From assembly GCF_009857535.1 (NCBI RefSeq), contig NZ_WWCS01000007.1, positions 186,001 through 250,000 of the forward strand: a stretch of DNA of 64,000 nt, read 5' to 3'. Each line of letters opens with the position of its first letter. Position 1 is the first letter of the stretch. The translations under genes were made by a program, and so were the position numbers. Positions 15,892-24,498 of the stretch are shown here, one piece after another. The stretch comes from Duganella margarita (lineage in GTDB: Bacteria; Pseudomonadota; Gammaproteobacteria; Burkholderiales; Burkholderiaceae_D). The notes under the pieces are model-generated. The model was not told where the DNA came from. It searched no databases and saw only the letters and a program-made list of their open reading frames with translations.

Positions 15892-16925
15892 GCAGGACCG
15901 GCTCGGTCGAAGTAGGCGTACAACTGTTCGCGGTATCCGACCTTGGTGGCGTCGTTCACAAAAGCAGCATCGAAGCTGTTGCAGGCCAGCCGCAGGGCAT
16001 CGTCGCGGTCGAGCGGCAGCGCCGAGAAGATCTCCGTGAAATTCTCGTTCATGTAGCCACCGAAATAGGCCGGGTCGTCGGAGTTGATCGTCACCATCAA
16101 CCCGGCGTCCAGCAGCGCGCGCAGATTGTGCTGCGCCATCTGTGGGAATACTTTCAGTTTGACGTTGGACTTAGGGCATACCGTCAGCGGCACCTGGCGC
16201 GCGCGCAGCAGTTCAACAAGCGCCGGATCTTCGAGACAGCGTACGCCGTGGTCGATGCGCGCCACGTGCAGCAGGTCGAGGGCGTCGCGGATGTAGGCCG
16301 GCGGTCCTTCTTCGCCGGCATGCGCCACCAGCCGCAGGCCCAGTTCACGACAACGCGCGAAGACGCGCGAAAATTTTTCCGGCGGATGATCGCGCTCCGA
16401 TGAATCAAGGCCGATGCCAACAATGGCCGGCAGGTAAGGCATGGCCTGTTCCAGCGTCGCAAACGCGTCCTCTTCGGACAGGTGACGCAGGAAGCACATG
16501 ATCAAGCCGCTGGTCATACCCCATTCGGCGGCGGCATCGCCCAGCGCGCGGTCGATGCCGCCGACGATGGCGGCAAAGTTCACGCCGCGCGACAGATGCG
16601 ATTGCGGATCGAAGAACAGTTCCGTGTGGCAGATATTGTCGGCATGCGCGCGCTGCAGGTAGGCCCACGTCATGTCGTAGAAATCCTGCTCGGTCAGCAG
16701 CACGCTGGTGCCGGCGTAGTAGATGTCCAGGAAGGATTGCAGGTCATTGAAGGCGTAGGCGCGCCGCAGCTGTTCGACGGAATCATAGGGCAGCGTCACG
16801 CCGTTGCGGTGGGCCAGTGCGAAGATCAGTTCCGGTTCCAGCGAGCCTTCGATGTGGATGTGCAGTTCGGCTTTGGGCATGCCCTTGACCAGCGCCAGAA
16901 GCGAAGCCTGCGGGTCGCTACTCAT
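15888..16925 (-). CDS. Adenosine/adenine deaminase family protein (adenine-type motifs)
   Basis: The 345-residue cytosolic enzyme hydrolytically deaminates a purine amine. Metal and catalytic motifs are present: PKAELHIHIEGSL (HxH), a VAHAGEEG segment (the His and catalytic Glu), and SDDPAYFGGYMNENF. The last is characteristic of the adenine aminohydrolase branch, whereas true adenosine deaminases usually have TDDP with different following residues. KSNVKLKVF also fits. I favour adenine to hypoxanthine. Its start overlaps the stop of the nucleoside hydrolase (ATGA), so the exported hydrolase and this enzyme are coupled: nucleoside cleavage yields adenine, which is then deaminated. Common databases may label it adenosine deaminase. 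Confidence 0.85.
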   Translation of the reverse strand: MSSDPQASLLALVKGMPKAELHIHIEGSLEPELIFALAHRNGVTLPYDSVEQLRRAYAFNDLQSFLDIYYAGTSVLLTEQDFYDMTWAYLQRAHADNICHTELFFDPQSHLSRGVNFAAIVGGIDRALGDAAAEWGMTSGLIMCFLRHLSEEDAFATLEQAMPYLPAIVGIGLDSSERDHPPEKFSRVFARCRELGLRLVAHAGEEGPPAYIRDALDLLHVARIDHGVRCLEDPALVELLRARQVPLTVCPKSNVKLKVFPQMAQHNLRALLDAGLMVTINSDDPAYFGGYMNENFTEIFSALPLDRDDALRLACNSFDAAFVNDATKVGYREQLYAYFDRAGPA

Positions 16926-18061
16926 TTGCCCTCCACGCTGGAGGCACGCGATGGCACGACCGGCACGGCGGCCGTCAGGCCGTCGACGTAAAAGTCGAAA
17001 AAGCGGCGGTTGTCGAAGCGCTCCACGATGGTCGCCAGTTGAAGCCCTGGTTGCGCGGTGGCGTGACCGATCGAGCGGCCATTGGTGGCGCCGACCCTGG
17101 TGTCGATCTCCACCCAGCGCTGCACGGTACGCGTGGCATATCCCTGGTCGAGCAGGTAGGCCAGCGTCAGCGTATCCCACACATCGGTGCTGTAGGCTGG
17201 ATTGGTTTCGAAGCCGTTCCTGCCGTCGTAGCCGTAGCCGTTGAGCTGCTTGAACAGGCGCGCGATGATGCCGTCGCGGGCGGCGCCATATACCACGCGG
17301 TCGTAGACCTGCTTGTCGATCTTGACGGTGTCGGTAACGTCGAGCGGGAAGATCACATGCCGCACCGGCAGCCCAAGCACTTCGCGCGCCGCCTGTGGAT
17401 CGAACCACCAGTTGAATTCCGCCGCCGCCGTGGTGTTGCCGGCCACGTCGAAGGCCCCGCCCATGTAGATGATCTGTCCGATCATCGGAACAATTTCCGG
17501 ATACCGCCGCACCGCCAGCGCGATGTTGGTCAGCGGCCCGATGGCGAGAATCGTGACTTCGCCGGGATGGCGGCGGATGCTGTCGGCGATGAATTCGGCG
17601 GCGCTTTGTTCGCGCAGCTCCGTATGGCTGGCATAGCCGTCCGGCGGCGCCACCAGGTCGGCGTCGGAGCGTGGTTCCGGGCGGCTCCAGGCGCCCAGGT
17701 AGCCGTCGCCGCCGGGATGCATCCGCTGCTCGGCGCGCACGGTGGCCAGATCGTGCGACAGCGGGTAGTTGGCGCCGGCGTACACGCCGACCTGCTGCGC
17801 AATGCCCAGCCGCTCAACGGATTTCAGCGCTTCGGCGGTCTCCTGCCGCAGCCACTTGTTACCGGAGACCAGTGTCAAGCCCAGTATCTCGACGCGACCG
17901 CGCGCCTGCAATTGCGCGGCGATGGCCAGCAGCTGGCCGTCGTCGTTCAGCGTGCCGAAGTCGCTGTCGATGATGATCTTCGGCGGCGGCGAGGCCGCCA
18001 TGCTGTGCTGTCCACCGCAAAGCGCCACTACGCTGGCCGCCACGATGAGAAGTCGCCGCAT
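16922..18061 (-). CDS. Exported nucleoside hydrolase (IUNH family)
   Basis: Nucleoside hydrolases split the N-glycosidic bond to give base and ribose. This 379-residue protein has a signal peptide (MRRLLIVAASVVALCGG...MAA) and so probably acts in the periplasm. The metal-binding N-terminal motif is IIIDSDFGTLNDDGQ, a two-residue longer variant of the usual DTDPGxDD. Other landmarks are ILAIGPLTNIALAVRRYPEI, YMGGAF and AEFNWWFDPQAA. The usual C-terminal His-Asp reads VWDTLTLAYL, so the His is replaced by Trp; substrate choice may differ. It is translationally coupled to the downstream deaminase and 41 bases after the TrpF-like gene. Confidence 0.85.
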   Translation of the reverse strand: MRRLLIVAASVVALCGGQHSMAASPPPKIIIDSDFGTLNDDGQLLAIAAQLQARGRVEILGLTLVSGNKWLRQETAEALKSVERLGIAQQVGVYAGANYPLSHDLATVRAEQRMHPGGDGYLGAWSRPEPRSDADLVAPPDGYASHTELREQSAAEFIADSIRRHPGEVTILAIGPLTNIALAVRRYPEIVPMIGQIIYMGGAFDVAGNTTAAAEFNWWFDPQAAREVLGLPVRHVIFPLDVTDTVKIDKQVYDRVVYGAARDGIIARLFKQLNGYGYDGRNGFETNPAYSTDVWDTLTLAYLLDQGYATRTVQRWVEIDTRVGATNGRSIGHATAQPGLQLATIVERFDNRRFFDFYVDGLTAAVPVVPSRASSVEGK

Positions 18062-18102
18062 ATTCGTCTCCGGTTCAAGGTTGGGAAAAATCGCTGGTCA
18101 GT

Positions 18103-18777
18103 TTAACTGGCGATGCGCGGCAACTCATCAAAAACAATGCGGCACACCGCCTCGCATTTTGCGAGGTCGAAGCGGCCTTCGTTGCGCACGCCGGACTCCA
18201 TGTCGATCCAGTAGGCGGCGCCGGAGGCGACGGCAAACTTCGGCAGCATATCGCGCACGGTGTTCGGTCCCAGGCCGCCGGAGTAGCCGCAGAACGGCAG
18301 GCTGGCAGTCGTTGGTGGCCAGGTGGTCGGCCGCACGCCGGTGCCGAAGGAAACGTCATACAGCCAATCGACCCGCAGGTCGGCCGGGAACTCGCCCTGG
18401 CATTGCAGCGCCGCCCGAACCCCATGGCGTGCGGCGAAGCTGGCGCTGTGGCGGATCTCGCTGTCGCTGCTGCCGGCGCGCGCATGGTTAATCTGGACCC
18501 GCGAGAAGCCGGCCAGGTTCAATTCCGGATCGCCACCCTGGACGATGGCCTGCGCGGCGCCGCCGCAGATGTGGGCGGACAGGCGCAGTGGCGCGGCCCG
18601 CAGGGCGTCGCGTACCGAGGCAAGCGGGAACAGTGGTGCGCCTTCCTGGGCGGCGTCCAGCAGTACGCCCCATTCGATCGGGTAGCGCGCGGACAGCGCC
18701 AGCATGCCGGGCAGCAGGTCGGCGCGGTCGATGCCGGTGAAGGTGATGTAGGCGGGGGCGGTATAAGGTATGGTCAT
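18103..18777 (-). CDS. TrpF-like TIM-barrel protein of unknown function
   Basis: This 224-residue protein resembles phosphoribosylanthranilate isomerase-type TIM barrels. It begins ITFTGIDRADLLPGMLALSARYPIEWGVLLD, has a middle strand LSAHICGG, and FCGYSGGLGPNTVRDMLPKFA resembles the phosphate-binding end of TrpF. WIDMESGVRNEGRFDL closes the barrel. The tryptophan pathway is absent here. As first gene of the nucleoside hydrolase/deaminase operon, it more likely handles a phosphorylated or free sugar or base intermediate. The exact reaction is unknown. A palindromic operator lies 21 bases upstream of its start. Confidence 0.6.
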   Translation of the reverse strand: MTIPYTAPAYITFTGIDRADLLPGMLALSARYPIEWGVLLDAAQEGAPLFPLASVRDALRAAPLRLSAHICGGAAQAIVQGGDPELNLAGFSRVQINHARAGSSDSEIRHSASFAARHGVRAALQCQGEFPADLRVDWLYDVSFGTGVRPTTWPPTTASLPFCGYSGGLGPNTVRDMLPKFAVASGAAYWIDMESGVRNEGRFDLAKCEAVCRIVFDELPRIAS

Positions 18778-18797
18778 GGTTGTTTTTGTGTTTTAAA

Positions 18798-18807
18798 GGT
18801 ACGTACC
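18798..18807. promoter_or_regulatory. GGTACGTACC operator, catabolic operon side
   Basis: This is a perfect 10-bp palindrome 21 bases upstream of the TrpF-like gene start, inside the 167-bp divergent region with the TonB receptor gene. Identical palindromes occur at 24351 and 24425 beside the GntR gene. It is probably the binding site of the GntR/UTRA regulator at 23529-24266. Confidence 0.7.
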
Positions 18808-18892
18808 ATTGTTTCATGGTTGTCAGCCGATTTCAATACCTGTTCCGCTTAAACGCAACAGAATTATTTGGATATGAAAATTTATAATTTAA

Positions 18893-18906
18893 GTGGTACA
18901 TACCAC
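18893..18906. promoter_or_regulatory. GTGGTACATACCAC operator, TonB-receptor side
   Basis: This near-palindrome (GGTACATACC core at 18895-18904) lies about 40 bases before the TonB receptor start. It differs by one base from the perfect GGTACGTACC sites. Flanking GT/AC extends the symmetry to 14 bases. Position suggests repression of the receptor-kinase-permease operon. Confidence 0.65.
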
Positions 18907-18944
18907 TGTAGAATTTCTTCCAAATTAACGACGGGAGAAAGAGC

Positions 18945-21182
18945 ATGGCGAACAGGGAAATCGTGGTGGTGGTACTGGTCTTGACTGCGGCGTCTGCAGC
19001 GCTTGCGCAGGAAGAGCAGCCAGCGTCAGTGGCGGGCCAGCTGCAAACGGTGACGGTCAGCGCCGAGCGGCGTGCGGAGAATGTCAAGAATGTGCCGGTG
19101 TCGGCGACCATCATCGCCGACGACACGCTGGGCGCGCTCAACTCCGGCGGCTTGGACATGCAGATGCTGGCCGGGCGCGCGCCCAGCTTGCAGGTGGAGT
19201 CGTCCTTCGGCCGTGGCTTCCCGCGCTTTTACCTGCGCGGCTACGGCAATGTGGACTTTCACCAGAACGCCTCTCAGCCGGTCTCGCTGATCTATGACGA
19301 CGTGGTGCAGGAAAGCGCGGTGCTGAAAGGCTTCCCGGCCTTCGACCTGGAACGGATCGAAGTGCTGCGCGGGCCGCAAGGCTCGCTGTTCGGCCGGAAT
19401 ACGCCGGCCGGGGTGGTCAAGTTCGATTCGGTGCGGCCGTCGCAGACGTCCGGCGGTTACCTGACCCTGTCCGACGCCACGCACAACACCGCCGGGCTGG
19501 AAGGCGCGGTGAATCTTCCGCTTGGCGGCGACTGGGCCGCGCGCGTTTCCCTTCTGAGTCAACACCGCGACGACTGGATCGGCAACGCACACACGGGCCA
19601 GTCGGACCAATATGGCGGCTATAACGATACTGCCGCGCGCTTGCAAGTGCTGTATCAATCGGGCGGCGGCTTCAGTGCGCTGGCCAATCTGCACCAGCGC
19701 AGCATGAACGGCAGCGCCTCGCTGTTCCGCGCCAACATCATCCAGAAGGGCAGTGATGCGCTGGCGCCGGGTTTCGATGTCGGCAGCGTGTCGACCGATG
19801 GCCAGAACGGCCAGCACCTGAACAACTACGGCGGTAATTTGCGGCTGACGTGGCGCCTGGGCGATTTGACGCTGCATTCGGTGACCGGCTACGAGACGGT
19901 GCGGGTCTATAGCCGTGGCGATGTCGATGGCGGTTATGGCGCGGTGTATGCGCCGCCGTCGGGACCGGGATTGATTCCGTTTGTGGTCGAATCGGCGGAC
20001 GGCACCAAGGGGCACCACCAGTTGACGCAAGAACTGCGGCTGGAATCCGACGTGGCGCAAGCGTTCAAATGGCAGGCCGGGCTGTTCTACTTCGACGAGA
20101 AGTACCAGATCGACAGCTACAGCTACGATACGCTGGGCGGCGGTGCGCTCAGCTCGGACATCCGCTCGCACCAGAAAAACGACGCCTATGCGGTATTCGG
20201 CTCCATCAACTACGATATCAGCCCGCGCTTCAACCTGCGCGCCGGCCTGCGTTACACGCGCGACAACAAGGATCTGAACACGGAACCGAACAACAAGCCG
20301 GGCGGCGGCTCCGATATCGACGCTTCGGCCGGCCTGGCGACCAGCACCAGCGTCTCCAAGGTGAACTGGGACGTGAGCGGGGTTTACAAGCTGAATCAGG
20401 CTGCCAATGTGTATGGACGCGTCGCCACCGGCTTCCGTGGTGCGACCATCCAGCCGGCAGCGTCATTCAATCCGATGTCGGTGGCGCGGCCGGAAACCAT
20501 CACGTCCTATGAAGCCGGCTTCAAGACCGACCTGCTGGATCGCCGCGCGCGCCTAAGTTTCGATGTCTACAGCTACACGGTCAAGGATCTGCAACTGACG
20601 GCGGTGGGCGGGACCTCCAATTCCGCCATCTTGCTGAACGCCGACCGCAGCGCCGGGCGCGGCGCGGAGCTTGACCTGGATGCCTATCTGACCGAGAACC
20701 TGTTGTGGAGCTTCGGCGGGAGCTACAACTACACCCGGATCAAGGATGCCGGGCTGACGGTCGGCGCCTGTGCCGCCTGCACGCTGCTCAATCCCACCAT
20801 CGTCACGGGCGCCGGCAGCACACTGGTGCGCATCGACGGCAACCCGTTGCCACAGGCGCCGCGCTGGAGCGCCAACACCTCGCTCAAGTACAGCCACGCG
20901 GTCAGCAACGGCGAGTGGTACGTCTATACCGACTGGGTCTATCGCAGCGCGGTCAACTTCACCTTGTACCGTTCGGCGGAGTTTGTCGGAAAACCCTTGT
21001 TGACAGGCGGTTTGCGGCTCGGGTACAAGTGGGATAACGATCGTAACGAGGTGGCGCTGTTCGGCCGCAATATCACCAATCGCGTCCAGCTGGTGGGCGG
21101 GATTGATTTCAATAACCTGACTGGTTTTGTTAATGATAACAATCCGCGCATCTTTGGCATCCAGGCCAGCCGCCGTTTCTGA
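18945..21182 (+). CDS. TonB-dependent outer-membrane receptor, nucleoside regulon
   Basis: The 745-residue protein has a signal peptide (about 1-23, cut after ALAQ), then a TonB-box-like and plug region. LQTVTVSAERRAENVKNVPVSATII, FYLRGYG and VLRGPQGSLFGRNTPAGVV are standard plug motifs. The C-terminal beta-barrel ends IQASRRF with a terminal aromatic. Such receptors use TonB energy to import substrates too large or scarce for porins. The neighbours (sugar kinase, purine permease, nucleoside hydrolase) suggest a nucleoside or related ligand. GGGAGAAAG precedes the start, and the operator lies upstream. Specificity is inferred from context only. Confidence 0.88.
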   Translation: MANREIVVVVLVLTAASAALAQEEQPASVAGQLQTVTVSAERRAENVKNVPVSATIIADDTLGALNSGGLDMQMLAGRAPSLQVESSFGRGFPRFYLRGYGNVDFHQNASQPVSLIYDDVVQESAVLKGFPAFDLERIEVLRGPQGSLFGRNTPAGVVKFDSVRPSQTSGGYLTLSDATHNTAGLEGAVNLPLGGDWAARVSLLSQHRDDWIGNAHTGQSDQYGGYNDTAARLQVLYQSGGGFSALANLHQRSMNGSASLFRANIIQKGSDALAPGFDVGSVSTDGQNGQHLNNYGGNLRLTWRLGDLTLHSVTGYETVRVYSRGDVDGGYGAVYAPPSGPGLIPFVVESADGTKGHHQLTQELRLESDVAQAFKWQAGLFYFDEKYQIDSYSYDTLGGGALSSDIRSHQKNDAYAVFGSINYDISPRFNLRAGLRYTRDNKDLNTEPNNKPGGGSDIDASAGLATSTSVSKVNWDVSGVYKLNQAANVYGRVATGFRGATIQPAASFNPMSVARPETITSYEAGFKTDLLDRRARLSFDVYSYTVKDLQLTAVGGTSNSAILLNADRSAGRGAELDLDAYLTENLLWSFGGSYNYTRIKDAGLTVGACAACTLLNPTIVTGAGSTLVRIDGNPLPQAPRWSANTSLKYSHAVSNGEWYVYTDWVYRSAVNFTLYRSAEFVGKPLLTGGLRLGYKWDNDRNEVALFGRNITNRVQLVGGIDFNNLTGFVNDNNPRIFGIQASRRF

Positions 21183-21209
21183 ACCTGACGGCTATACAGG
21201 ACCGACCGC

Positions 21210-22145
21210 ATGAGTGATTTTCTTCATTTTCCGCAAGGGCGCCCGTTTGATCTGCTGGCCTTTGGCGACCCGAATATCGACCTGCTGTTCACGGTCGACC
21301 GGGCGCCGCAGGCCGACCAGAAGGTACTGGGACGCCGCCTGCCGCCATACGCCGGCGGCACGGTGGCAAACGTGGCGTGCGCCGCCGGCCTGCTGGGGCG
21401 GCCGACGCTGGCCTACGGTCGCATCGCCGATGACGGCGAGGGCGAGTTTCTGCGCCGCGAGTACGAGCGGTTCGGTGTCGTCACCAGCCACTTGCGGGTG
21501 GTGCCGGGCGCCACATCGCCGACGGCGCTGATCCTCATCGAGGCCAGCGGCGAGAAGGCGCTTGTGTATTCGCCGATGCCCGGTCCGACGCTGTATGCGG
21601 AATCGTTTGCGGCGGCGCTGGAGCAAAGCCGGCTGCTGTATGCGATGCCGTACAACTTGCCGGAGTTCGAGCAGTTGCACGCGCTGGCGCGCGCCGCCGG
21701 CGTGCCGCTGGCGATCGACATCGAGACCGCGATGGTGCCGGACCGCGCGCATCTGCACCGCCTGTTGTCGCTGTGCGACCTGGCCTTCATGAACGACACC
21801 ACCTACCGCGCGATTCTCGGCGTCGCGCCGCAGGAGGAGGGCATGGCCGGCCTGCTTGAATTTGGCGCGCGCATGCTGGTCATCAGCTGTGGTGCGCGCG
21901 GCGCCATGCTGATTACGCGCGATCAGGCCATCACCCAGCCGGCGTTTGCCGCCGAAGTGGTGGACAGCACCGGCGCCGGTGACAGCTTCAACGGCGCTTT
22001 CCTGGCCGCGCTGCTGGAAGGGCAGCCGTTGGAAGAGGCGTTGCGCTTCGCCTGCGCGGCCGGCAGCATCGCCGTCACCGCCACCGGCGCGCGCTCGGCG
22101 CTGCCGACGCGGGCGCAAGTGGCTGCTCTGTTGCAACGCGCCTGA
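21210..22145 (+). CDS. PfkB-family carbohydrate/nucleoside kinase
   Basis: This 311-residue cytosolic kinase belongs to the ribokinase-like PfkB family. The N-terminal substrate site reads LAFGDPNIDLLFTVDRAP and PYAGGTVANVACAAGLLG. The second signature, DSTGAGDSFNGAFL (about residues 252-265), holds the anion hole and catalytic Asp258. With the nucleoside hydrolase upstream, a role in phosphorylating ribose or a nucleoside is likely, but the sequence alone does not choose between ribokinase, adenosine kinase and other PfkB members. It lies 27 bases after the TonB receptor gene and 22 before the permease gene, so the three form one operon. Confidence 0.82.
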   Translation: MSDFLHFPQGRPFDLLAFGDPNIDLLFTVDRAPQADQKVLGRRLPPYAGGTVANVACAAGLLGRPTLAYGRIADDGEGEFLRREYERFGVVTSHLRVVPGATSPTALILIEASGEKALVYSPMPGPTLYAESFAAALEQSRLLYAMPYNLPEFEQLHALARAAGVPLAIDIETAMVPDRAHLHRLLSLCDLAFMNDTTYRAILGVAPQEEGMAGLLEFGARMLVISCGARGAMLITRDQAITQPAFAAEVVDSTGAGDSFNGAFLAALLEGQPLEEALRFACAAGSIAVTATGARSALPTRAQVAALLQRA

Positions 22146-22167
22146 ACCTCATATATAAGGAAGCCGC

Positions 22168-23505
22168 ATGAATTTTGTTGAATGGGCCGACCGCTATTTC
22201 CAGCTCAGCGCGCGCGGCACCACGCCGACGCGCGAGGTGGTCGCCGGCTGCACCACCTTTGCCGCCATGAGCTACATCCTGGTAGTCAATCCGCTGATAT
22301 TGTCCGGGGCGGGCATGGACCGCAATGGGCTGTTCCTGGCCACCATCGTCTCGGCCATGGCGGCCACGCTGGTGATGGCCTTGTGGGCCAATCTGCCGAT
22401 CGCGCTGGCGCCGGGCATGGGAACCAACATCGTGTTTGCCCAGGTGGTGGTGGGGCAGATGGGCGTGCCGTGGCAGACCGGTCTGGCAATGGTGTTGCTG
22501 AACGCCCTGGTGTTCCTGGTGCTGTCGCTGACCAAATGGCGCGCGCGCATTGTCGCGGCATTCCCGGAGCCGGTGAAGCTGGGCATGCAGTGTTCGATCG
22601 GCGTGTTCATCGCCTGGCTGGGTTTGCGCAGCGGCGGCCTGCTGGTTGCCGATGCCGGTTCGCTGGTGGGCTTCTCGCGCCTGCATGACGGCGGCGCGTG
22701 GCTGACGCTAAGCGGCATCCTGCTGACCGCCATGCTGCTGGTACGGCGCGTGCCCGGCGCCTTTCTGCTGACGATGCTGGCGGTGAGCGTGCTGGGTGTG
22801 TTTGTCGCCGGTGCCGATGGCCGCCCGCTGACAACGCTGCCGTCCAGCTGGATCGGCCTGCCGGTGTTCACCGGCCAGTTGCTGTTCGCGCTGGACTTCC
22901 GTGGCTTTGCTTCCCACTTCATGCTGCTGCTGCCGGTGACGCTGTATTTTTTGCTGATCGAATTCTTCGCCGGCACCGCCACCATGTTCGGCGTGATACG
23001 CAGCGCTGGCCTGCTGCAACCGAATGGCGACTTGCCGCATGCGCGGGCTGCCTTCGCGGCGGATGCGCTGGGCAGCGTGATCGGCGCGGCCGCAGGAACG
23101 TCGACTGTCACCGCCTACGTTGAATCGGTGGCTGGCGTGGAAGCCGGCGCGCGCACCGGCTTGAGCGGCGTGGTGGTGGCCGCGCTATTCGGTCTGGCGT
23201 TGCTGTGCGGTCCCTTGCTGACAGCGATTCCCGCCTGCGCCACCGCGCCGGTATTGGTGATGGTGGGTTTGTGCATGCTCGACGGCCTGCGTGAACTCGA
23301 TACCAGCGCCCCGGAAAATTATCTGCCGCCGCTGCTGATGTTGCTGGTCACGGCGTGCAGCGCCGACCTGATGGTGGCGCTGGCGCTGGGCTGCTTCATC
23401 TACACGCTGATGCTGCTGGCGCGACGTCGCTGGCCGGGCGCCATGGTACTCGGGCTGGACGCGGTGTTCATGCTGTACCTGGCGCTGCGTGGCCATATCG
23501 GCTGA
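22168..23505 (+). CDS. NCS2/AzgA-type purine permease
   Basis: The 445-residue inner-membrane protein has about 12-14 membrane segments. Its start, ARGTTPTREVVAGCTTFAAMSYILVVNP, is a hallmark of the AzgA/GhxP (guanine, hypoxanthine, adenine) branch of nucleobase transporters. Further motifs are LPIALAPGMGTNIVFA and GTSTVTAYVESVAGVEAGARTGL. These proteins import purine bases with protons. Together with the periplasmic nucleoside hydrolase this makes a scavenging route: cleavage outside, base uptake here, deamination inside. It ends 23 bases from the convergent GntR gene. Confidence 0.88.
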   Translation: MNFVEWADRYFQLSARGTTPTREVVAGCTTFAAMSYILVVNPLILSGAGMDRNGLFLATIVSAMAATLVMALWANLPIALAPGMGTNIVFAQVVVGQMGVPWQTGLAMVLLNALVFLVLSLTKWRARIVAAFPEPVKLGMQCSIGVFIAWLGLRSGGLLVADAGSLVGFSRLHDGGAWLTLSGILLTAMLLVRRVPGAFLLTMLAVSVLGVFVAGADGRPLTTLPSSWIGLPVFTGQLLFALDFRGFASHFMLLLPVTLYFLLIEFFAGTATMFGVIRSAGLLQPNGDLPHARAAFAADALGSVIGAAAGTSTVTAYVESVAGVEAGARTGLSGVVVAALFGLALLCGPLLTAIPACATAPVLVMVGLCMLDGLRELDTSAPENYLPPLLMLLVTACSADLMVALALGCFIYTLMLLARRRWPGAMVLGLDAVFMLYLALRGHIG

Positions 23506-23528
23506 GCGGCCGAGGCCAGCGCGCCGCG

Positions 23529-24266
23529 TCAGCCGGCGCTGCCCTTGCTGATGCGGGTCTTGTAGCGATAGGGTGGTACGTACTTCATTTCGCAGTATTC
23601 GACCGGTTCGCGCCGGTCGGACAGCATCACGCGTTCGCACAGCAGCAGTGGTGCGCCCAGCGTCACGCCCAGCAGCGCCACCTCTTCCGCCTGGGCCGCC
23701 ACCGCGCCCACGCTCTCCAGGCTTTCCGACGGCTTGATGCCGAACTTATCGATCAGGATGCGGTACAGCGAGCCGACTTGTTCCAGCTCCTTCTGGGTCA
23801 GTTGCGCGCCTTCCGGCAGCCGCAAGAACGATTCCTGCAAACCGATAGGCTTGTTGTTCATCAGGCGTACGCGTTTGATGCGCAGCAGCGGCTCGTCCGG
23901 CTGCATGTGCAGCAGGCTGGCGATGGCCATGTTGGCCGCCACGGTTTCCATACTGAGGATGGTCTGTCCCGGCACACCGCCGCGCTTGATGGTGTCGTCG
24001 GTGAAGCTGTCAAGGAAGCGCGACATCTGGCGCACCGATTCCGGCGCGGCAAAGGTGCCGCGCCCATGGTCGCTGTACAGCAGTCCCTGTTCCTCTAGCA
24101 GGCGGATCGCCTTGCGCACCGTGTCGCGGCTGACCTGGTAGGTGATCGCCAGCTCGCGCTCGGCCGGCATCGGCTCCTTGGCGCCGATGTTCCCCGACGC
24201 CATCAGCTGCTTGAGTGTCTCTGCCAGTTGCTGGTACAGCGGCACGTTGGTCTTGGTGGATCGCAT
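23529..24266 (-). CDS. GntR-family regulator with UTRA domain, predicted nucleoside-regulon repressor
   Basis: This 245-residue regulator has a GntR winged helix at about residues 8-75 (PLYQQLAETLKQLMASG, PAERELAITYQVSRDTVRKAIRLLEEQGLLYSDHGRGTFAA). A UTRA ligand domain (about 95-235) follows, including LLRIKRVRLMNNKPIGLQESFL and LCERVMLSDRREPVEYCEMKYVPP. UTRA regulators bind small sugars, phosphates or nucleoside-like ligands. Palindromes GGTACGTACC occur 85 bases upstream of its own start and before the other operons, so it probably represses itself and the whole cluster. The ligand is not known. Confidence 0.88.
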   Translation of the reverse strand: MRSTKTNVPLYQQLAETLKQLMASGNIGAKEPMPAERELAITYQVSRDTVRKAIRLLEEQGLLYSDHGRGTFAAPESVRQMSRFLDSFTDDTIKRGGVPGQTILSMETVAANMAIASLLHMQPDEPLLRIKRVRLMNNKPIGLQESFLRLPEGAQLTQKELEQVGSLYRILIDKFGIKPSESLESVGAVAAQAEEVALLGVTLGAPLLLCERVMLSDRREPVEYCEMKYVPPYRYKTRISKGSAG

Positions 24267-24350
24267 TGTGTGTATCTGCTGTTGATCGTGATGGCCGTAT
24301 TGTAACGAAATGATTTATACCTCGGTGAAATATGACGATTTTATGAATTA

Positions 24351-24360
24351 GGTACGTACC
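24351..24360. promoter_or_regulatory. GGTACGTACC operator, GntR side
   Basis: This perfect 10-bp palindrome lies 85 bases upstream of the GntR gene in its divergent region with the second TonB receptor. It matches the sites at 18798 and 24425. Placement suggests autoregulation. Confidence 0.7.
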
Positions 24361-24424
24361 TTTTTATTAAATGAACTTTTTGATCGGAACGAATGCAGTA
24401 TTAGATTTTTTCGTTTTGCATATT

Positions 24425-24434
24425 GGTACGTACC
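24425..24434. promoter_or_regulatory. GGTACGTACC operator, second TonB-receptor side
   Basis: This perfect palindrome lies 65 bases upstream of the receptor start at 24499. Its flank (ATTGGTACGTACCATTG) has a CATTG end like the site at 18798. Confidence 0.7.
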
Positions 24435-24498
24435 ATTGTAATATTGTTGACGACATCAAAAGGTGCGCAGGCATCGACTATCCATCACAGGGGAACGT

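Noticed and set aside
19026..20171. 381-codon minus-strand frame inside the TonB receptor gene
   Set aside because: High-GC antisense shadow; the plus strand has a signal peptide, plug and barrel motifs.
23575..23584. Near-match GGTACGTACT to the GntR operator
   Set aside because: It lies within the 3' coding part of the GntR gene and encodes a conserved Lys-Tyr-Val-Pro stretch, so it is probably coincidental.
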